A stretch of DNA of 64,000 nt, taken from contig NZ_QPEX01000010.1 of assembly GCF_003335505.1 (NCBI RefSeq), forward strand, positions 682,001 through 746,000, given 5' to 3'. Within the stretch, counting starts at the first letter, position 1; each line of letters begins with the position of its first letter. Below the pieces are notes generated by a model that saw only the letters and a program-made list of their open reading frames with translations, did not search any database and was not told the DNA's origin. Below are positions 52,644 through 60,893 of the stretch, piece after piece. Source of the stretch: Bremerella cremea. GTDB taxonomy: Bacteria > Planctomycetota > Planctomycetia > Pirellulales > Pirellulaceae. The translations under genes and the position numbers were made by a program.

Positions 52644-53268
52644 CTCGCTTCACGCTTGAAGTCTGAACAACCGACCTTTCTGGGGCAACCAACGCAAGCC
52701 CCAGGAACCATGGGTGAAGTGCTTATTTCGATAGCCTGAGCCAGCATCTAGAACACAAAGCTCGTGGCGAGCACGCTCATCAGCTTGCCCACGACTTGCG
52801 GCTTACAACTCACCATCCAGCCTGGTCGGTTCGCCTTTTACTCGCGTCACCTCGCGTTCTCGTTGCGTATGCCTTCTCGGCTCAAAGCTTCTTCGCTCCT
52901 TAGGCGGTTTGGCCACGGCGCGATTTCCGCTTTAGCGTTGCTCAGTCAGCATGTCTTGTCGTGCGATTTGCCCAGCCGTTCCACCCTAGGGAGAGTGGCC
53001 AGGCAATGGTTCTCTCCCCCAACAAGAACGACGCGTCATGAACTGCCGCTGTTGCTATCCCCTTCATTGGTCAGCACGGACGACGGAAGCAAGAATCGCC
53101 ACAAGACGTTCTCGGGAAAGGCCATAGCAGCACAACAAAAGGTGCTCTACGGCTTTTCTGATTGCCAGGGCGAAGCAGCCGCCCAAGAAAGAATGGGGCA
53201 GATGCCCATAACCCAGCCCAGTAAAAGATCGGCTGGGCTAGGCGTTACCGTACTACCGCCCCAGGGAA
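52644..53268. other. 625-base stretch without a supported gene
   Basis: This lies between the convergent secretin-like and EF-hand genes. A 178-codon frame (52764-53300) crosses into the end of the EF-hand gene, is rich in Ser, Arg and Leu and resembles no protein, so it is rejected. Near 53214-53237 a 7-base inverted repeat (AGCCCAG/CTGGGCT) may be a weak terminator. The length is large for a convergent gap, so a decayed gene or an RNA is possible. Confidence 0.4.
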
Positions 53269-54825
53269 CTATCGCCCCTCGACGGCCAAGCATTCCTTAG
53301 CCGTGATGATACCGTCGCTATTGAGGTCGTACTCCGAGAATTCAAGAGCCCGGGCATCGTTCCACGAACTGCTATATTCGTGCATCATAATCTGGCCATC
53401 TTCGTTCTCATCGCTGCGAATGAACCAGCTGGGCAGACCTTCGGGCAGTCGCTCGGTTGCCGAAAGAAACCGATAGGTCGTCGGCTTGCTGGCCGCCGTG
53501 TCCGAGGATGACGAGCGGTCACTACCACGAGAAGAACGACTTCCACGATCTCCCCGACTACCGCGGTCACCACCAATTCCACCGAAGCCGCCCTGGGCAA
53601 ACCCTTTCATACGTTCAACCATTTCATCAAGGCTGATCTTGCGATCGTTGTTTTTGTCGAAATCAAGGATGTTTCCGCCCCGAACTTTTTCTAGTTCGTC
53701 TCCCTCGACAAACCCATTTCCGTCTGCGTCGTATCGACGCATCTGCATTTCAGCAATGGACTTAAAACGATCTTCATCGTTACCGCCAGATCCGGGAAAA
53801 CCACCTCGGCCACCGCGACTTCCCCCTGGGCCGCCGCCGAAACCGCCCGGTCCACCAGGGCCTCCTCCACCAAAGCCGCCTGGCCTTCCTCCACGTCCGC
53901 CAAAACTGCCGAAGCCACCACGACCACGTTCTTCGCCACTGTCACGGTCACCTCGATCTCCTCCCCGAGAGCTTCGATCGGGGGATGCTGGCCCGTCAGA
54001 CGAGCCGCTTCCTCCCCCGGTGCTGGCGGTTCGAGCACTCAGCTCTTCCATAGAAAGGCGGCCATCTTTGTCTTTGTCAAATGTGGTTGGATCACCGCCA
54101 AACCAGCGGACATCTTTCCATTCGGTACCGTCAAGGTAGTAGTTTTTGTTCTTATCATAACGCTGCAGCATGCTCATGGTGCTGTCGACCACGCTCTTAC
54201 CGTATTTCTCTTCCAAGGCTTTCGTCGATAACGGCGGAGCCGCATCAAATCCAACAGCCAAAGCGACTTCCGACGATTCACCAAAGCTCATACTGGCCGA
54301 TTCGATCCCTTTTTCGCGGGCTTCCCGAGCTTTTTGGATGGCTTGGCCAGCATCATCGATTTTAATGCTGCTGCTATTTTCCATGCCTGTCCCTGCCAGG
54401 ATCCGTTTGACGAAGTCGCCTCCGCGTCCTTCCAGCTCATCTCCCTCTAACTGGCCGTTTCCGTTGCGGTCCATGCGACGAAGCATCGCGGTTGGATCAA
54501 AGTTGCCAGGAAAACCGCCTCGCGAGCGCTCATCTCCCCCCCGGCCCCGTTCTTCTCCACCTCGACTTCCCCGATCATCGCCACCTCGGCCTCGGTCACC
54601 GCGATCACCTCCCCAACCACCACGGGACCCTCGATCGCCACGATCCCCACGGCTTTCGCCTGAATCACGATCGCCACCTGGGCCGCGAAAGCCACCGCCA
54701 GGCCCGCCTGGTCCACGAAATCCGCCCCCAGGAGGTCCCTGCGCAACGGCAGGTTCAGCGATCATTCCGACAAGCGAAATCAGCACCCAAGCCATTGATA
54801 AGCGAAGCGAATTTCTGAAGTTCAT
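53269..54825 (-). CDS. Exported multi-EF-hand protein with Gly/Arg-rich linkers
   Basis: A 518-residue protein with a signal peptide (MNFRNSLRLSMAWVLISLVG) and about seven EF-hand calcium loops: DRNGNGQLEGDE, DKNKNYYLDGTE, DKDKDGRLSMEE, DADGNGFVEGDE, DKNNDRKISLDE, DENEDGQIMMHE and DLNSDGIITAKE. Between them are long disordered stretches of Gly, Arg, Asp and Ser, including repeated RGDRGD and GGPGGFGG. It should be a calcium-binding exported or surface protein. The start at 54825 is chosen for the signal peptide; the ORF extends to 54867. It lies on the opposite strand between two Gly-rich exported proteins of the secretion region. Confidence 0.88.
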   Translation of the reverse strand: MNFRNSLRLSMAWVLISLVGMIAEPAVAQGPPGGGFRGPGGPGGGFRGPGGDRDSGESRGDRGDRGSRGGWGGDRGDRGRGGDDRGSRGGEERGRGGDERSRGGFPGNFDPTAMLRRMDRNGNGQLEGDELEGRGGDFVKRILAGTGMENSSSIKIDDAGQAIQKAREAREKGIESASMSFGESSEVALAVGFDAAPPLSTKALEEKYGKSVVDSTMSMLQRYDKNKNYYLDGTEWKDVRWFGGDPTTFDKDKDGRLSMEELSARTASTGGGSGSSDGPASPDRSSRGGDRGDRDSGEERGRGGFGSFGGRGGRPGGFGGGGPGGPGGFGGGPGGSRGGRGGFPGSGGNDEDRFKSIAEMQMRRYDADGNGFVEGDELEKVRGGNILDFDKNNDRKISLDEMVERMKGFAQGGFGGIGGDRGSRGDRGSRSSRGSDRSSSSDTAASKPTTYRFLSATERLPEGLPSWFIRSDENEDGQIMMHEYSSSWNDARALEFSEYDLNSDGIITAKECLAVEGR

Positions 54826-55138
54826 CAACAGATACCCAAATTTAGCTAGTTTGAAAAACAAACGCACCTTACAGCTTAATCACGAAACTTCTCCAGCGTT
54901 AAACCCCTAACTCCCACGAGCGGTTGTGCCTCTATTGCGTAATTCTGAAGAAAAAATAGGAATATCCCCCCCTGCCCCAAAATTCGGCGAAACCTTGTCC
55001 CGCCGAAATGGTTGACCTTATCTATCGTCGCTCCCCCAACTCGGAGTTTTCCCGCTGCAGGGGACGCGAATATCCAAGTTCACATTTCCCGCCTCTCTCA
55101 AGGGGCGGTGCCCCTCACTATTCTGAAAAGGTGCTTCG
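54826..55138. other. Intergenic region between divergent Gly-rich protein genes
   Basis: About 310 bases with no supported ORF. It must contain the promoters of the leftward EF-hand gene and the rightward Spy-like gene, but none stands out. A C-run (CCCCCCC) near 54967 is the only unusual composition. Confidence 0.4.
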
Positions 55139-55897
55139 ATGAAATTACTGTTTGCGGTGGTTTGTGCGGGGGCGATCGCCTTCGCCTCGAGTTCGGTCAT
55201 GGCTCAAGGACCTGGCGGCGGTGGCTTCCGTGGGGGACCAGGTGGTGGTGGTTTCGGCGGCGGATTTGGGGGAGGTTTTGGAGGGGGCAGCGATCTTTTC
55301 TCGCTGTTGGCCAACGAATCGGTACAGAAAGAAATCGAACTTGTTCCTTCTCAAAATGAAGATGTTGAAGACCTATCCGCCAAAATGCGGGATGGCATGC
55401 AGGACATGTTCCGTGGCATGCGTGGTGCCAGCGAAGAAGAACGCCAAGAGATGTTCGACAAGCTGCGTTCCTCTCGTGAAGATGCCGAAAAAGGGCTATC
55501 CAAGATCCTGATGCCCAAGCAAATGGAACGCCTCAAGCAAATCCAAGTCCAGCAACAAGCTCGGGGACGTGGCGGCCTGTCGATCACCAGCGACGAAATC
55601 GCCTCGGAATTGGGCCTCGATCAAGCCCAAATCGCAAAGCTAGAAGCCAAAGCGGAACAACTGCAAGAAGAAATGCGGGCGAAAGTGGCCGAACTTCGCA
55701 AGCAAGCCGACGACGAATTGGTCAAAATGCTAACTCCAGAGCAGCAAGCCAAATGGAAGAAGATGGTCGGCGAACCGTTTGAAATGGTCATCGAACGGGG
55801 TGGTCCAGGTGGGCAGCGTGGCCCAGGAGCTCCCGGCGGTCAACGTGGTCAGCGCGGCCCACGCGGCCCGCGGGGCGGCAACAACAGCGATATTTAA
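55139..55897 (+). CDS. Exported Spy-like protein with Gly-rich ends
   Basis: A 252-residue protein with a signal peptide (MKLLFAVVCAGAIAFASSSVMAQ, pattern only) and a Gly-rich N-terminal stretch (GGGFGGGFGGGFGGG). A helical core from about residue 60 has the Spy/CpxP-like pattern of repeated Leu-x-Glu-x-Gln segments: LMPKQMERLKQIQVQQQ, ELGLDQAQIAKLEAKAEQL and MLTPEQQAKWKKMVGE, the last close to the LTxxQ motif. The end is Gly/Arg/Gln-rich. Spy-like proteins are periplasmic chaperones or stress sensors in other bacteria. The same pattern appears in the N-terminal region of the secretin-like protein upstream, so a shared role is likely. Confidence 0.8.
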   Translation: MKLLFAVVCAGAIAFASSSVMAQGPGGGGFRGGPGGGGFGGGFGGGFGGGSDLFSLLANESVQKEIELVPSQNEDVEDLSAKMRDGMQDMFRGMRGASEEERQEMFDKLRSSREDAEKGLSKILMPKQMERLKQIQVQQQARGRGGLSITSDEIASELGLDQAQIAKLEAKAEQLQEEMRAKVAELRKQADDELVKMLTPEQQAKWKKMVGEPFEMVIERGGPGGQRGPGAPGGQRGQRGPRGPRGGNNSDI

Positions 55898-55942
55898 AAC
55901 TTAATTTCTTAGCTCCCTTTATTAGGGAATTTAAAGCACCAC

Positions 55943-55975
55943 TAACCCCTCGCCAGGCTTCCGGGCGAGGGGTTA
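55943..55975 (+). terminator. Terminator after the Spy-like gene
   Basis: A perfect 12-base stem, TAACCCCTCGCC (55943-55954) and its complement (55964-55975), encloses a 9-base loop, 46 bases after the Spy-like stop. The following bases are only weakly T-rich. It separates that gene from the gspE operon. Confidence 0.75.
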
Positions 55976-56181
55976 TCCGTTAAGATCGGTCTACTCACGT
56001 TCGGATTTGGAAATTAGCGAAACAAATCCCCATTGCAAAACGTTTAATACTTAGCAAGCTAAAACCAACTTGACTGGTACGAACAACTAAACAAACACCC
56101 CGCCAAGGGGGCATAGTACCAAGTGAACTTGGATTAGATTGATATTCCCCCCTACCTCTCCCCTAGTAGTGACAATTCTTC

Positions 56182-57906
56182 ATGGTCGATGCCGGTGAAA
56201 TTCTGTTGAGCTGCGGACTGCTAACGCCGGAACAGGCTGACATCGTCCGTAACGAGCAGGAATCAAGTGCGGACTTTATTCCCAAAGCGGTTGAGCTCTC
56301 CTTCGTCGAAGAAGACGCCGCACTGAAGGCCCTAGGCCAAGCCGTCGGGCTCGAGTTCATTGATCTAACGCATACCGAAATCGACACGGCCCTGATTCGC
56401 AGCATTCCGCAGCGGCTCATTTATCGCCAATCGCTGCTGCCGGTCCGCCGCGAAAATGGGTGCATCATCGTCGCCACGAGCGACCCCTTCGATCTCTATC
56501 CCTTGGACGAAGTCGCCGCCGCGACCGGGCTCAGCGTGCAGCCGGTTTTGGCTGGCCGCAGCGAAATCGCCAAGCTCATCAAAGCCAACCTCGGTGTTGG
56601 TGGCGAAACGGTCGAAGGGATGTTGGCCCGCAAAGAAGAAGACGGGGGAGACGTCGAACTCCTGCAAGACCTCGACGACGAGGGAGGCGAACTGGCTGAG
56701 GTCGAGCAAGAGGCATCGGTTATTCGCCTGGTGAATGAAATCTTGCTCGAAGCGATCGAGACCCGCACGAGCGACGTTCACATCGAAACCCAGTCGAACA
56801 ACAGCGTCGTGATTCGCTACCGGATTGACGGTATGCTCCACTCGCAAGCGGTTCCGCCGGAGATCAACTATTTTCAAGCGGCCATCATCAGCCGTTTGAA
56901 GATCATGTCGCGACTAAACATCGCCGAAAAGCGACTGCCACAAGACGGTCGCATGAAGTTGAAAGTCCGCGGTCGCGAAATCGACGTGCGTGTGTCGGTC
57001 ATCCCGATGATTCACGGCGAGAGTATCGTGATGCGTATTCTCGACAAGGGAAACCTCTCGTTCGACCTGCAAAAGCTAGGCATGGATGTCGACGTTTATT
57101 CCCAGTTCCAAAAAATCATTCGCCAACCGCACGGTATTATCCTGGTCACCGGGCCGACCGGTTCTGGTAAGACGACCACACTGTACAGTTCGCTGCTGGA
57201 AATCCGGGACGAAGCCACCAAGATCATCACCACCGAAGACCCGGTCGAATATCAGCTCGACGGGATCAACCAGATCCAAGTTCACTCGAAGATCGGGCTA
57301 ACGTTTAGCGCATCGCTGCGAAGTATTTTGCGTCACGACCCCGACGTCGTCCTGGTGGGTGAAATTCGTGACTTGGAAACAGCTGAAAACGCGATTCAAG
57401 CTTCGCTAACCGGTCACTTGGTGTTCAGCACGCTGCACACCAACGACGCCGCCGGGGCGTTTGCCCGTATGGTCGACATGGGCGTCGAACCGTTTCTGAT
57501 TGCTTCCACCGTGGAAGGAGTCATGGCCCAGCGTTTGGTGCGTCGCCTTTGCCCCGAATGCAAAATACCGCACGAAGTGCATCGCGCCGATCTTCCTGAT
57601 GACTTCCCCTGGGACGAATTACAAAACCAAGATGAAAAACGGTTATTCCACCCCGTTGGCTGTCGCAAATGCCGTGGCGTCGGTTACACCGGGCGAATGG
57701 GCATTTACGAATTGCTGACCACCACCGAAGATTTGCGTCAAATGGTGCACGACAACGTCAGTAGCTGGGAAATCAAGCAAGCCGCGATGAAGCAAGGCAT
57801 GCCTACGCTAAGACAATATGGCTGGCGAAAAGCGATCGGGGGTCAGACTTCCGTGGAAGAAATCTTGCGTGTCACCAAGAGTGATAACGCCGGTGGCCGC
57901 AAATAA
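56182..57906 (+). CDS. gspE: Type II secretion ATPase GspE
   Basis: A 574-residue secretion ATPase. The N terminus has a GspE/MshE-type domain (ILLSCGLLTPEQADIV), then an arginine-containing linker, and the ATPase core with Walker A GPTGSGKTT (residues 324-332), the Asp-box region, Walker B HDPDVVLVGEIRD and the His-box HLVFSTLHTND. A zinc finger of two CxxC pairs (CPEC and CRKC, about 45 residues apart) is present, as in GspE. It is the motor that drives pseudopilus assembly at the cytoplasmic side. It is the first gene of a tight run gspE-F-G-H-I-J-K; the ribosome site before its ATG is weak. Confidence 0.96.
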   Translation: MVDAGEILLSCGLLTPEQADIVRNEQESSADFIPKAVELSFVEEDAALKALGQAVGLEFIDLTHTEIDTALIRSIPQRLIYRQSLLPVRRENGCIIVATSDPFDLYPLDEVAAATGLSVQPVLAGRSEIAKLIKANLGVGGETVEGMLARKEEDGGDVELLQDLDDEGGELAEVEQEASVIRLVNEILLEAIETRTSDVHIETQSNNSVVIRYRIDGMLHSQAVPPEINYFQAAIISRLKIMSRLNIAEKRLPQDGRMKLKVRGREIDVRVSVIPMIHGESIVMRILDKGNLSFDLQKLGMDVDVYSQFQKIIRQPHGIILVTGPTGSGKTTTLYSSLLEIRDEATKIITTEDPVEYQLDGINQIQVHSKIGLTFSASLRSILRHDPDVVLVGEIRDLETAENAIQASLTGHLVFSTLHTNDAAGAFARMVDMGVEPFLIASTVEGVMAQRLVRRLCPECKIPHEVHRADLPDDFPWDELQNQDEKRLFHPVGCRKCRGVGYTGRMGIYELLTTTEDLRQMVHDNVSSWEIKQAAMKQGMPTLRQYGWRKAIGGQTSVEEILRVTKSDNAGGRK

Positions 57907-57951
57907 GAATAAACTATCCCTCGTCACTCCTACTCAATCTATTCAAAGATC

Positions 57952-59157
57952 ATGCCTGACTTCGCTTATGTCGCCCGAAATCTGCAGGGACAAAAAGTCT
58001 CCGGGAAGCTGACTGCGCAGTCAGAAGGGGACGTCTTGAATTCGCTCATGGCGAAGTCACTGTTCCCGATCGAGGTTAAGCAGGAAAAGAAGGGAAATCG
58101 TTTTCAGTTTGGTGGCAAGAAGGTCAGCCCTCAGCTGGCCGCGACATTCTACGCCCAGTTGGCCTCGCTCGTACGCAGTGGCGTGCCGCTGATGCGGTCT
58201 TTGAACGTGCTGCACGATCAAGCCTCGAACGAGGCCCTGAAAACGGTTCTGGAAGACATTCGTAATCGCGTTGAAGAAGGGGAAGCCCTCGACGCGGCCA
58301 TGGCACGTCACCCTAGAGCGTTCAACGACATGGCAATCAACATGGTCAAAGCAGGGGCTGAGGGTGGCTTCCTGGAAGATGCACTGGAACGCGTCGCATC
58401 GTTCACCGAAGAGCAAGAAGACCTTAAAGGGCGTACCGTCAGTGCCCTAGCCTATCCGTTTTTCCTGGCGGTGGTCGGAACGGGCATCTTAACGTTCCTG
58501 CTGGTTTTCTTCGTGCCTAGCTTCGAGGAAATGTTCGCTCGCCTACGCGAACGAGGACAACTTCCGCCAATTACCGACTGGTTGTTGTGGTTTAGCGGAA
58601 CCTTGAACAGCTATGGATTGTTTATTGTAATAGGGCTTGTCCTCTTGTTTTTCTATCTGCGAACGCAGTTACAGACCGAGACCGGCAAGCGACGTTTCGA
58701 CTACTTTAAGATCAAAGTTCCCCTCTTGGGCAGCATTATGCTGGACTTGGCCGTGGCTCGGTTTTGTCGCGTGCTAGGTACGATGCTCAAAAATGGTGTC
58801 CCCATTTTGCGAGCCCTGGAAATCAGCCGCCAGGCTGCTGGTAATCGTATTTTGTCGACCGCCATCGAGAACGCCTCGGACAACATTTCCTCCGGTGAAT
58901 CATTAGCCTCCCCCTTAGGTAGCTCTGGCTATTTTCCGAAAACGGTGGTGGAAATGATCAGCGTGGCCGAAGAATCCAACTCGCTTGATCGCGTACTAGT
59001 TGAAATTGCAGACGGGCTAGAACGAAGAACATCCCGTCGGCTTGATTTGGCGGTTCGTTTGTTAGAACCGCTCATGCTGCTAGTCATGGCCGGTGTCGTG
59101 CTGGTGGTGGTGATCGCGTTGCTGCTGCCGGTCTTCCGCATGAGTGCTTCGCTGTAA
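57952..59157 (+). CDS. gspF: Type II secretion inner-membrane protein GspF
   Basis: A 401-residue membrane protein with two homologous cytoplasmic domains, each including the family segments (AATFYAQLASLVRSGVPLMRSL; ARFCRVLGTMLKNGVPILRALE, positions 48 to 69 and 262 to 283, patterns only) and SVAEESNSLDRVL, plus three hydrophobic helices, as in GspF/PilC. It is the platform on which GspE assembles pseudopilins. It starts 45 bases after gspE. Confidence 0.95.
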   Translation: MPDFAYVARNLQGQKVSGKLTAQSEGDVLNSLMAKSLFPIEVKQEKKGNRFQFGGKKVSPQLAATFYAQLASLVRSGVPLMRSLNVLHDQASNEALKTVLEDIRNRVEEGEALDAAMARHPRAFNDMAINMVKAGAEGGFLEDALERVASFTEEQEDLKGRTVSALAYPFFLAVVGTGILTFLLVFFVPSFEEMFARLRERGQLPPITDWLLWFSGTLNSYGLFIVIGLVLLFFYLRTQLQTETGKRRFDYFKIKVPLLGSIMLDLAVARFCRVLGTMLKNGVPILRALEISRQAAGNRILSTAIENASDNISSGESLASPLGSSGYFPKTVVEMISVAEESNSLDRVLVEIADGLERRTSRRLDLAVRLLEPLMLLVMAGVVLVVVIALLLPVFRMSASL

Positions 59158-59227
59158 TCACGGTTTCAAAAACAAAAAACACATACAAAAACAACACACC
59201 CACAATTGTCAAAGGAGTATTATTTTC

Positions 59228-59638
59228 ATGTCTCGTATTCGACGACATCGCCGTCCCGCTGCGGGTTTTACGCTCATCGAAGTTTTGCTGGTGCTTGTGA
59301 TTCTCGTGATCTTGGGCTCGCTGGCCGGTGTGTCTTACTTCAACATGCAGAAAACGGCCTTGGTCAACGCTGCCAAATCGCAGGTCGGTTTGATCGACAA
59401 CGCCGTGCAGGTTTATCAGTTGGACATGAACAAGCCCCCCGCCACGCTCGAAAACTTGATCTCCCAGCCTTCCGACGACAAGAACGGCAAGTGGAAGGGC
59501 CCTTACTGGGAAAAAGACACCATGCCAATCGACCCGTGGGATAACGAATACCAATACGAAGTCACCGGCGCGACCTACAAGGTTTGGTCGATGGGTCCGG
59601 ATGGTGCCAGCGGTACCGACGACGACATCAACGGCTAA
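59228..59638 (+). CDS. gspG: Major pseudopilin GspG
   Basis: A 136-residue prepilin. The leader MSRIRRHRRPAAG ends in Gly before FTLIEVLLVLVILVILG, with Glu at +5. The C-terminal domain has WDNEYQYEV, the GspG-typical SMGPDGASGTDDDI calcium site. It is the main subunit of the pseudopilus. The start at 59228 has AAAGGAG 10 bases upstream; the ORF runs back to 59144. A repeat unit follows in the gap to gspH. Confidence 0.95.
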   Translation: MSRIRRHRRPAAGFTLIEVLLVLVILVILGSLAGVSYFNMQKTALVNAAKSQVGLIDNAVQVYQLDMNKPPATLENLISQPSDDKNGKWKGPYWEKDTMPIDPWDNEYQYEVTGATYKVWSMGPDGASGTDDDING

Positions 59639-59660
59639 GCTTAGTCGTTTGCTAACCCGT

Positions 59661-59714
59661 GGGTGCCACGTTTTCTGCGATGCAATTTGGGCAGCGTAGC
59701 AAGACTTGGCACCC
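59661..59714. repeat. Inverted repeat between gspG and gspH
   Basis: GGGTGCCA (59661-59668) pairs with TGGCACCC (59707-59714), with partly complementary flanks, across a 38-base loop. The arrangement looks like a dispersed repeat unit, though copies cannot be searched for here. It lies inside the secretion operon and could form an mRNA hairpin that limits or stabilises gspG transcripts. Confidence 0.6.
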
Positions 59715-59742
59715 CGCTTTGTAAGTTGATAGGATTCTTCTC

Positions 59743-60399
59743 GTGGTTTTCACGTTCGCTCTTACCGAAACCTCTCGGACACCTCGGCTTGCCGCCGGGC
59801 GTGAGCGATACGCGTTTACCTTGCTAGAAATCTTACTGGTCCTGGTCATTCTGGCAGCCATGATTGGCCTCGGTATGCCGGCCATCTTTAATGCCCTGAA
59901 AGGGCACCGCCTCAAGGTTTCTGCGGAACGCGTGCAAACCGAATTCATGCGGGCTCGTGTCGATGCAATGGAGTCAGGCCGGATTCGGATGTTCCGCTAT
60001 CAGCCTGACACCGGCAACTTTACCGTTGCACCCTTTCTACAAAGCAGTGACGAGTTGGAAAACAATTTGGCCGGCACCAGCCAAGGCGTCGGAGTTTCCA
60101 ACTTAGTGCTGGAGTCTGCCGAGCAGGAAAAGGTCAGCAAGACGTTAGAGGAAGGGATTGTCTTCCTCTCCAACGATGTCGAAACCGACATGCGCAGCTA
60201 CACGTTGGCCCAAGAGCAAGGGGGGGACCTGACTGTTTCTGGCTGGTCGACACCGATTTTGTTTTATCCGGACGGTACCACCTCGAATGCGTTGCTCTAC
60301 CTGAAAAGCGACGGAGGTACGATCACCTCGATCAAATTACGTGGCCTGACTGGCGTCGCGCGGATTGTCGAACCTGAACTCGCCAACGCAGGAGAGTGA
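59743..60399 (+). CDS. gspH: Minor pseudopilin GspH
   Basis: A 218-residue prepilin with a GTG start. The leader ends at RERYA before FTLLEILLVLVILAAMIG, with Ala instead of the usual Gly just before the cut and Glu at +5. The remainder is the beta-rich GspH-type domain (RARVDAMESGRIRMFRYQPDTG). Its stop overlaps the start region of gspI. It would sit at the tip of the pseudopilus. Confidence 0.88.
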   Translation: MVFTFALTETSRTPRLAAGRERYAFTLLEILLVLVILAAMIGLGMPAIFNALKGHRLKVSAERVQTEFMRARVDAMESGRIRMFRYQPDTGNFTVAPFLQSSDELENNLAGTSQGVGVSNLVLESAEQEKVSKTLEEGIVFLSNDVETDMRSYTLAQEQGGDLTVSGWSTPILFYPDGTTSNALLYLKSDGGTITSIKLRGLTGVARIVEPELANAGE

Positions 60400-60401
60400 C
60401 C

Positions 60402-60893
60402 ATGACATCGCCCCGCCAGAAAAACCAACGTCGCGCGTTTTCCTTGATCGAAGTCATGCTGGCCTTGGCCGTCTTATCGATGTCGTTGGTCATGCTCGGG
60501 CAATTGGTCAGCCTCGGCTTTCGGAGCGCCCGCCAATCGCAAGGGCTCAGCGAAGCCCACATGCTGGCAGAAACCGTGATGGAAGGGATCTCGCTGGGGT
60601 TGATCCAGCCCGATCCTGTGGTCGATCGCAATATCAGCATGATGACCGACCTAAATACTTTTACGGTGGAAGAAGATACCGAGTGGGTCTACAGCATTAA
60701 CTGGGAACCTGCCCCGGTCGAAGGGCTGATCATGATGATGGTCCAAGTTCGTCGGGCCAAAGCTTTCAGTGCGGCGCAAAGTGATGCTTTTCAACTGGTA
60801 CGTTGGATGCGAGATCCGGCGCTGATTACCGAAGAGCTTCCCGATTCCAGTGGTGGTATTCCTACGGAATCGACAACGGAAGGAGCCTTTTAA
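60402..60893 (+). CDS. gspI: Minor pseudopilin GspI
   Basis: A 163-residue prepilin with leader MTSPRQKNQRRA before FSLIEVMLALAVLSMSL, again with Ala just before the cut. The size and the Gln/Leu-rich helix fit GspI, although the domain after the helix is short and its fold cannot be confirmed by eye. AGGAG lies 7 bases before this ATG, which supports it over a GTG at 60396. The stop overlaps the gspJ start (TAATG). Confidence 0.85.
   Translation: MTSPRQKNQRRAFSLIEVMLALAVLSMSLVMLGQLVSLGFRSARQSQGLSEAHMLAETVMEGISLGLIQPDPVVDRNISMMTDLNTFTVEEDTEWVYSINWEPAPVEGLIMMMVQVRRAKAFSAAQSDAFQLVRWMRDPALITEELPDSSGGIPTESTTEGAF

Noticed and set aside
52764..53300. A 178-codon rightward frame in the gap after the secretin-like gene
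   Set aside because: It runs into the end of the EF-hand gene on the other strand, is rich in Ser, Arg and Leu, and shows no recognisable segment or ribosome site.
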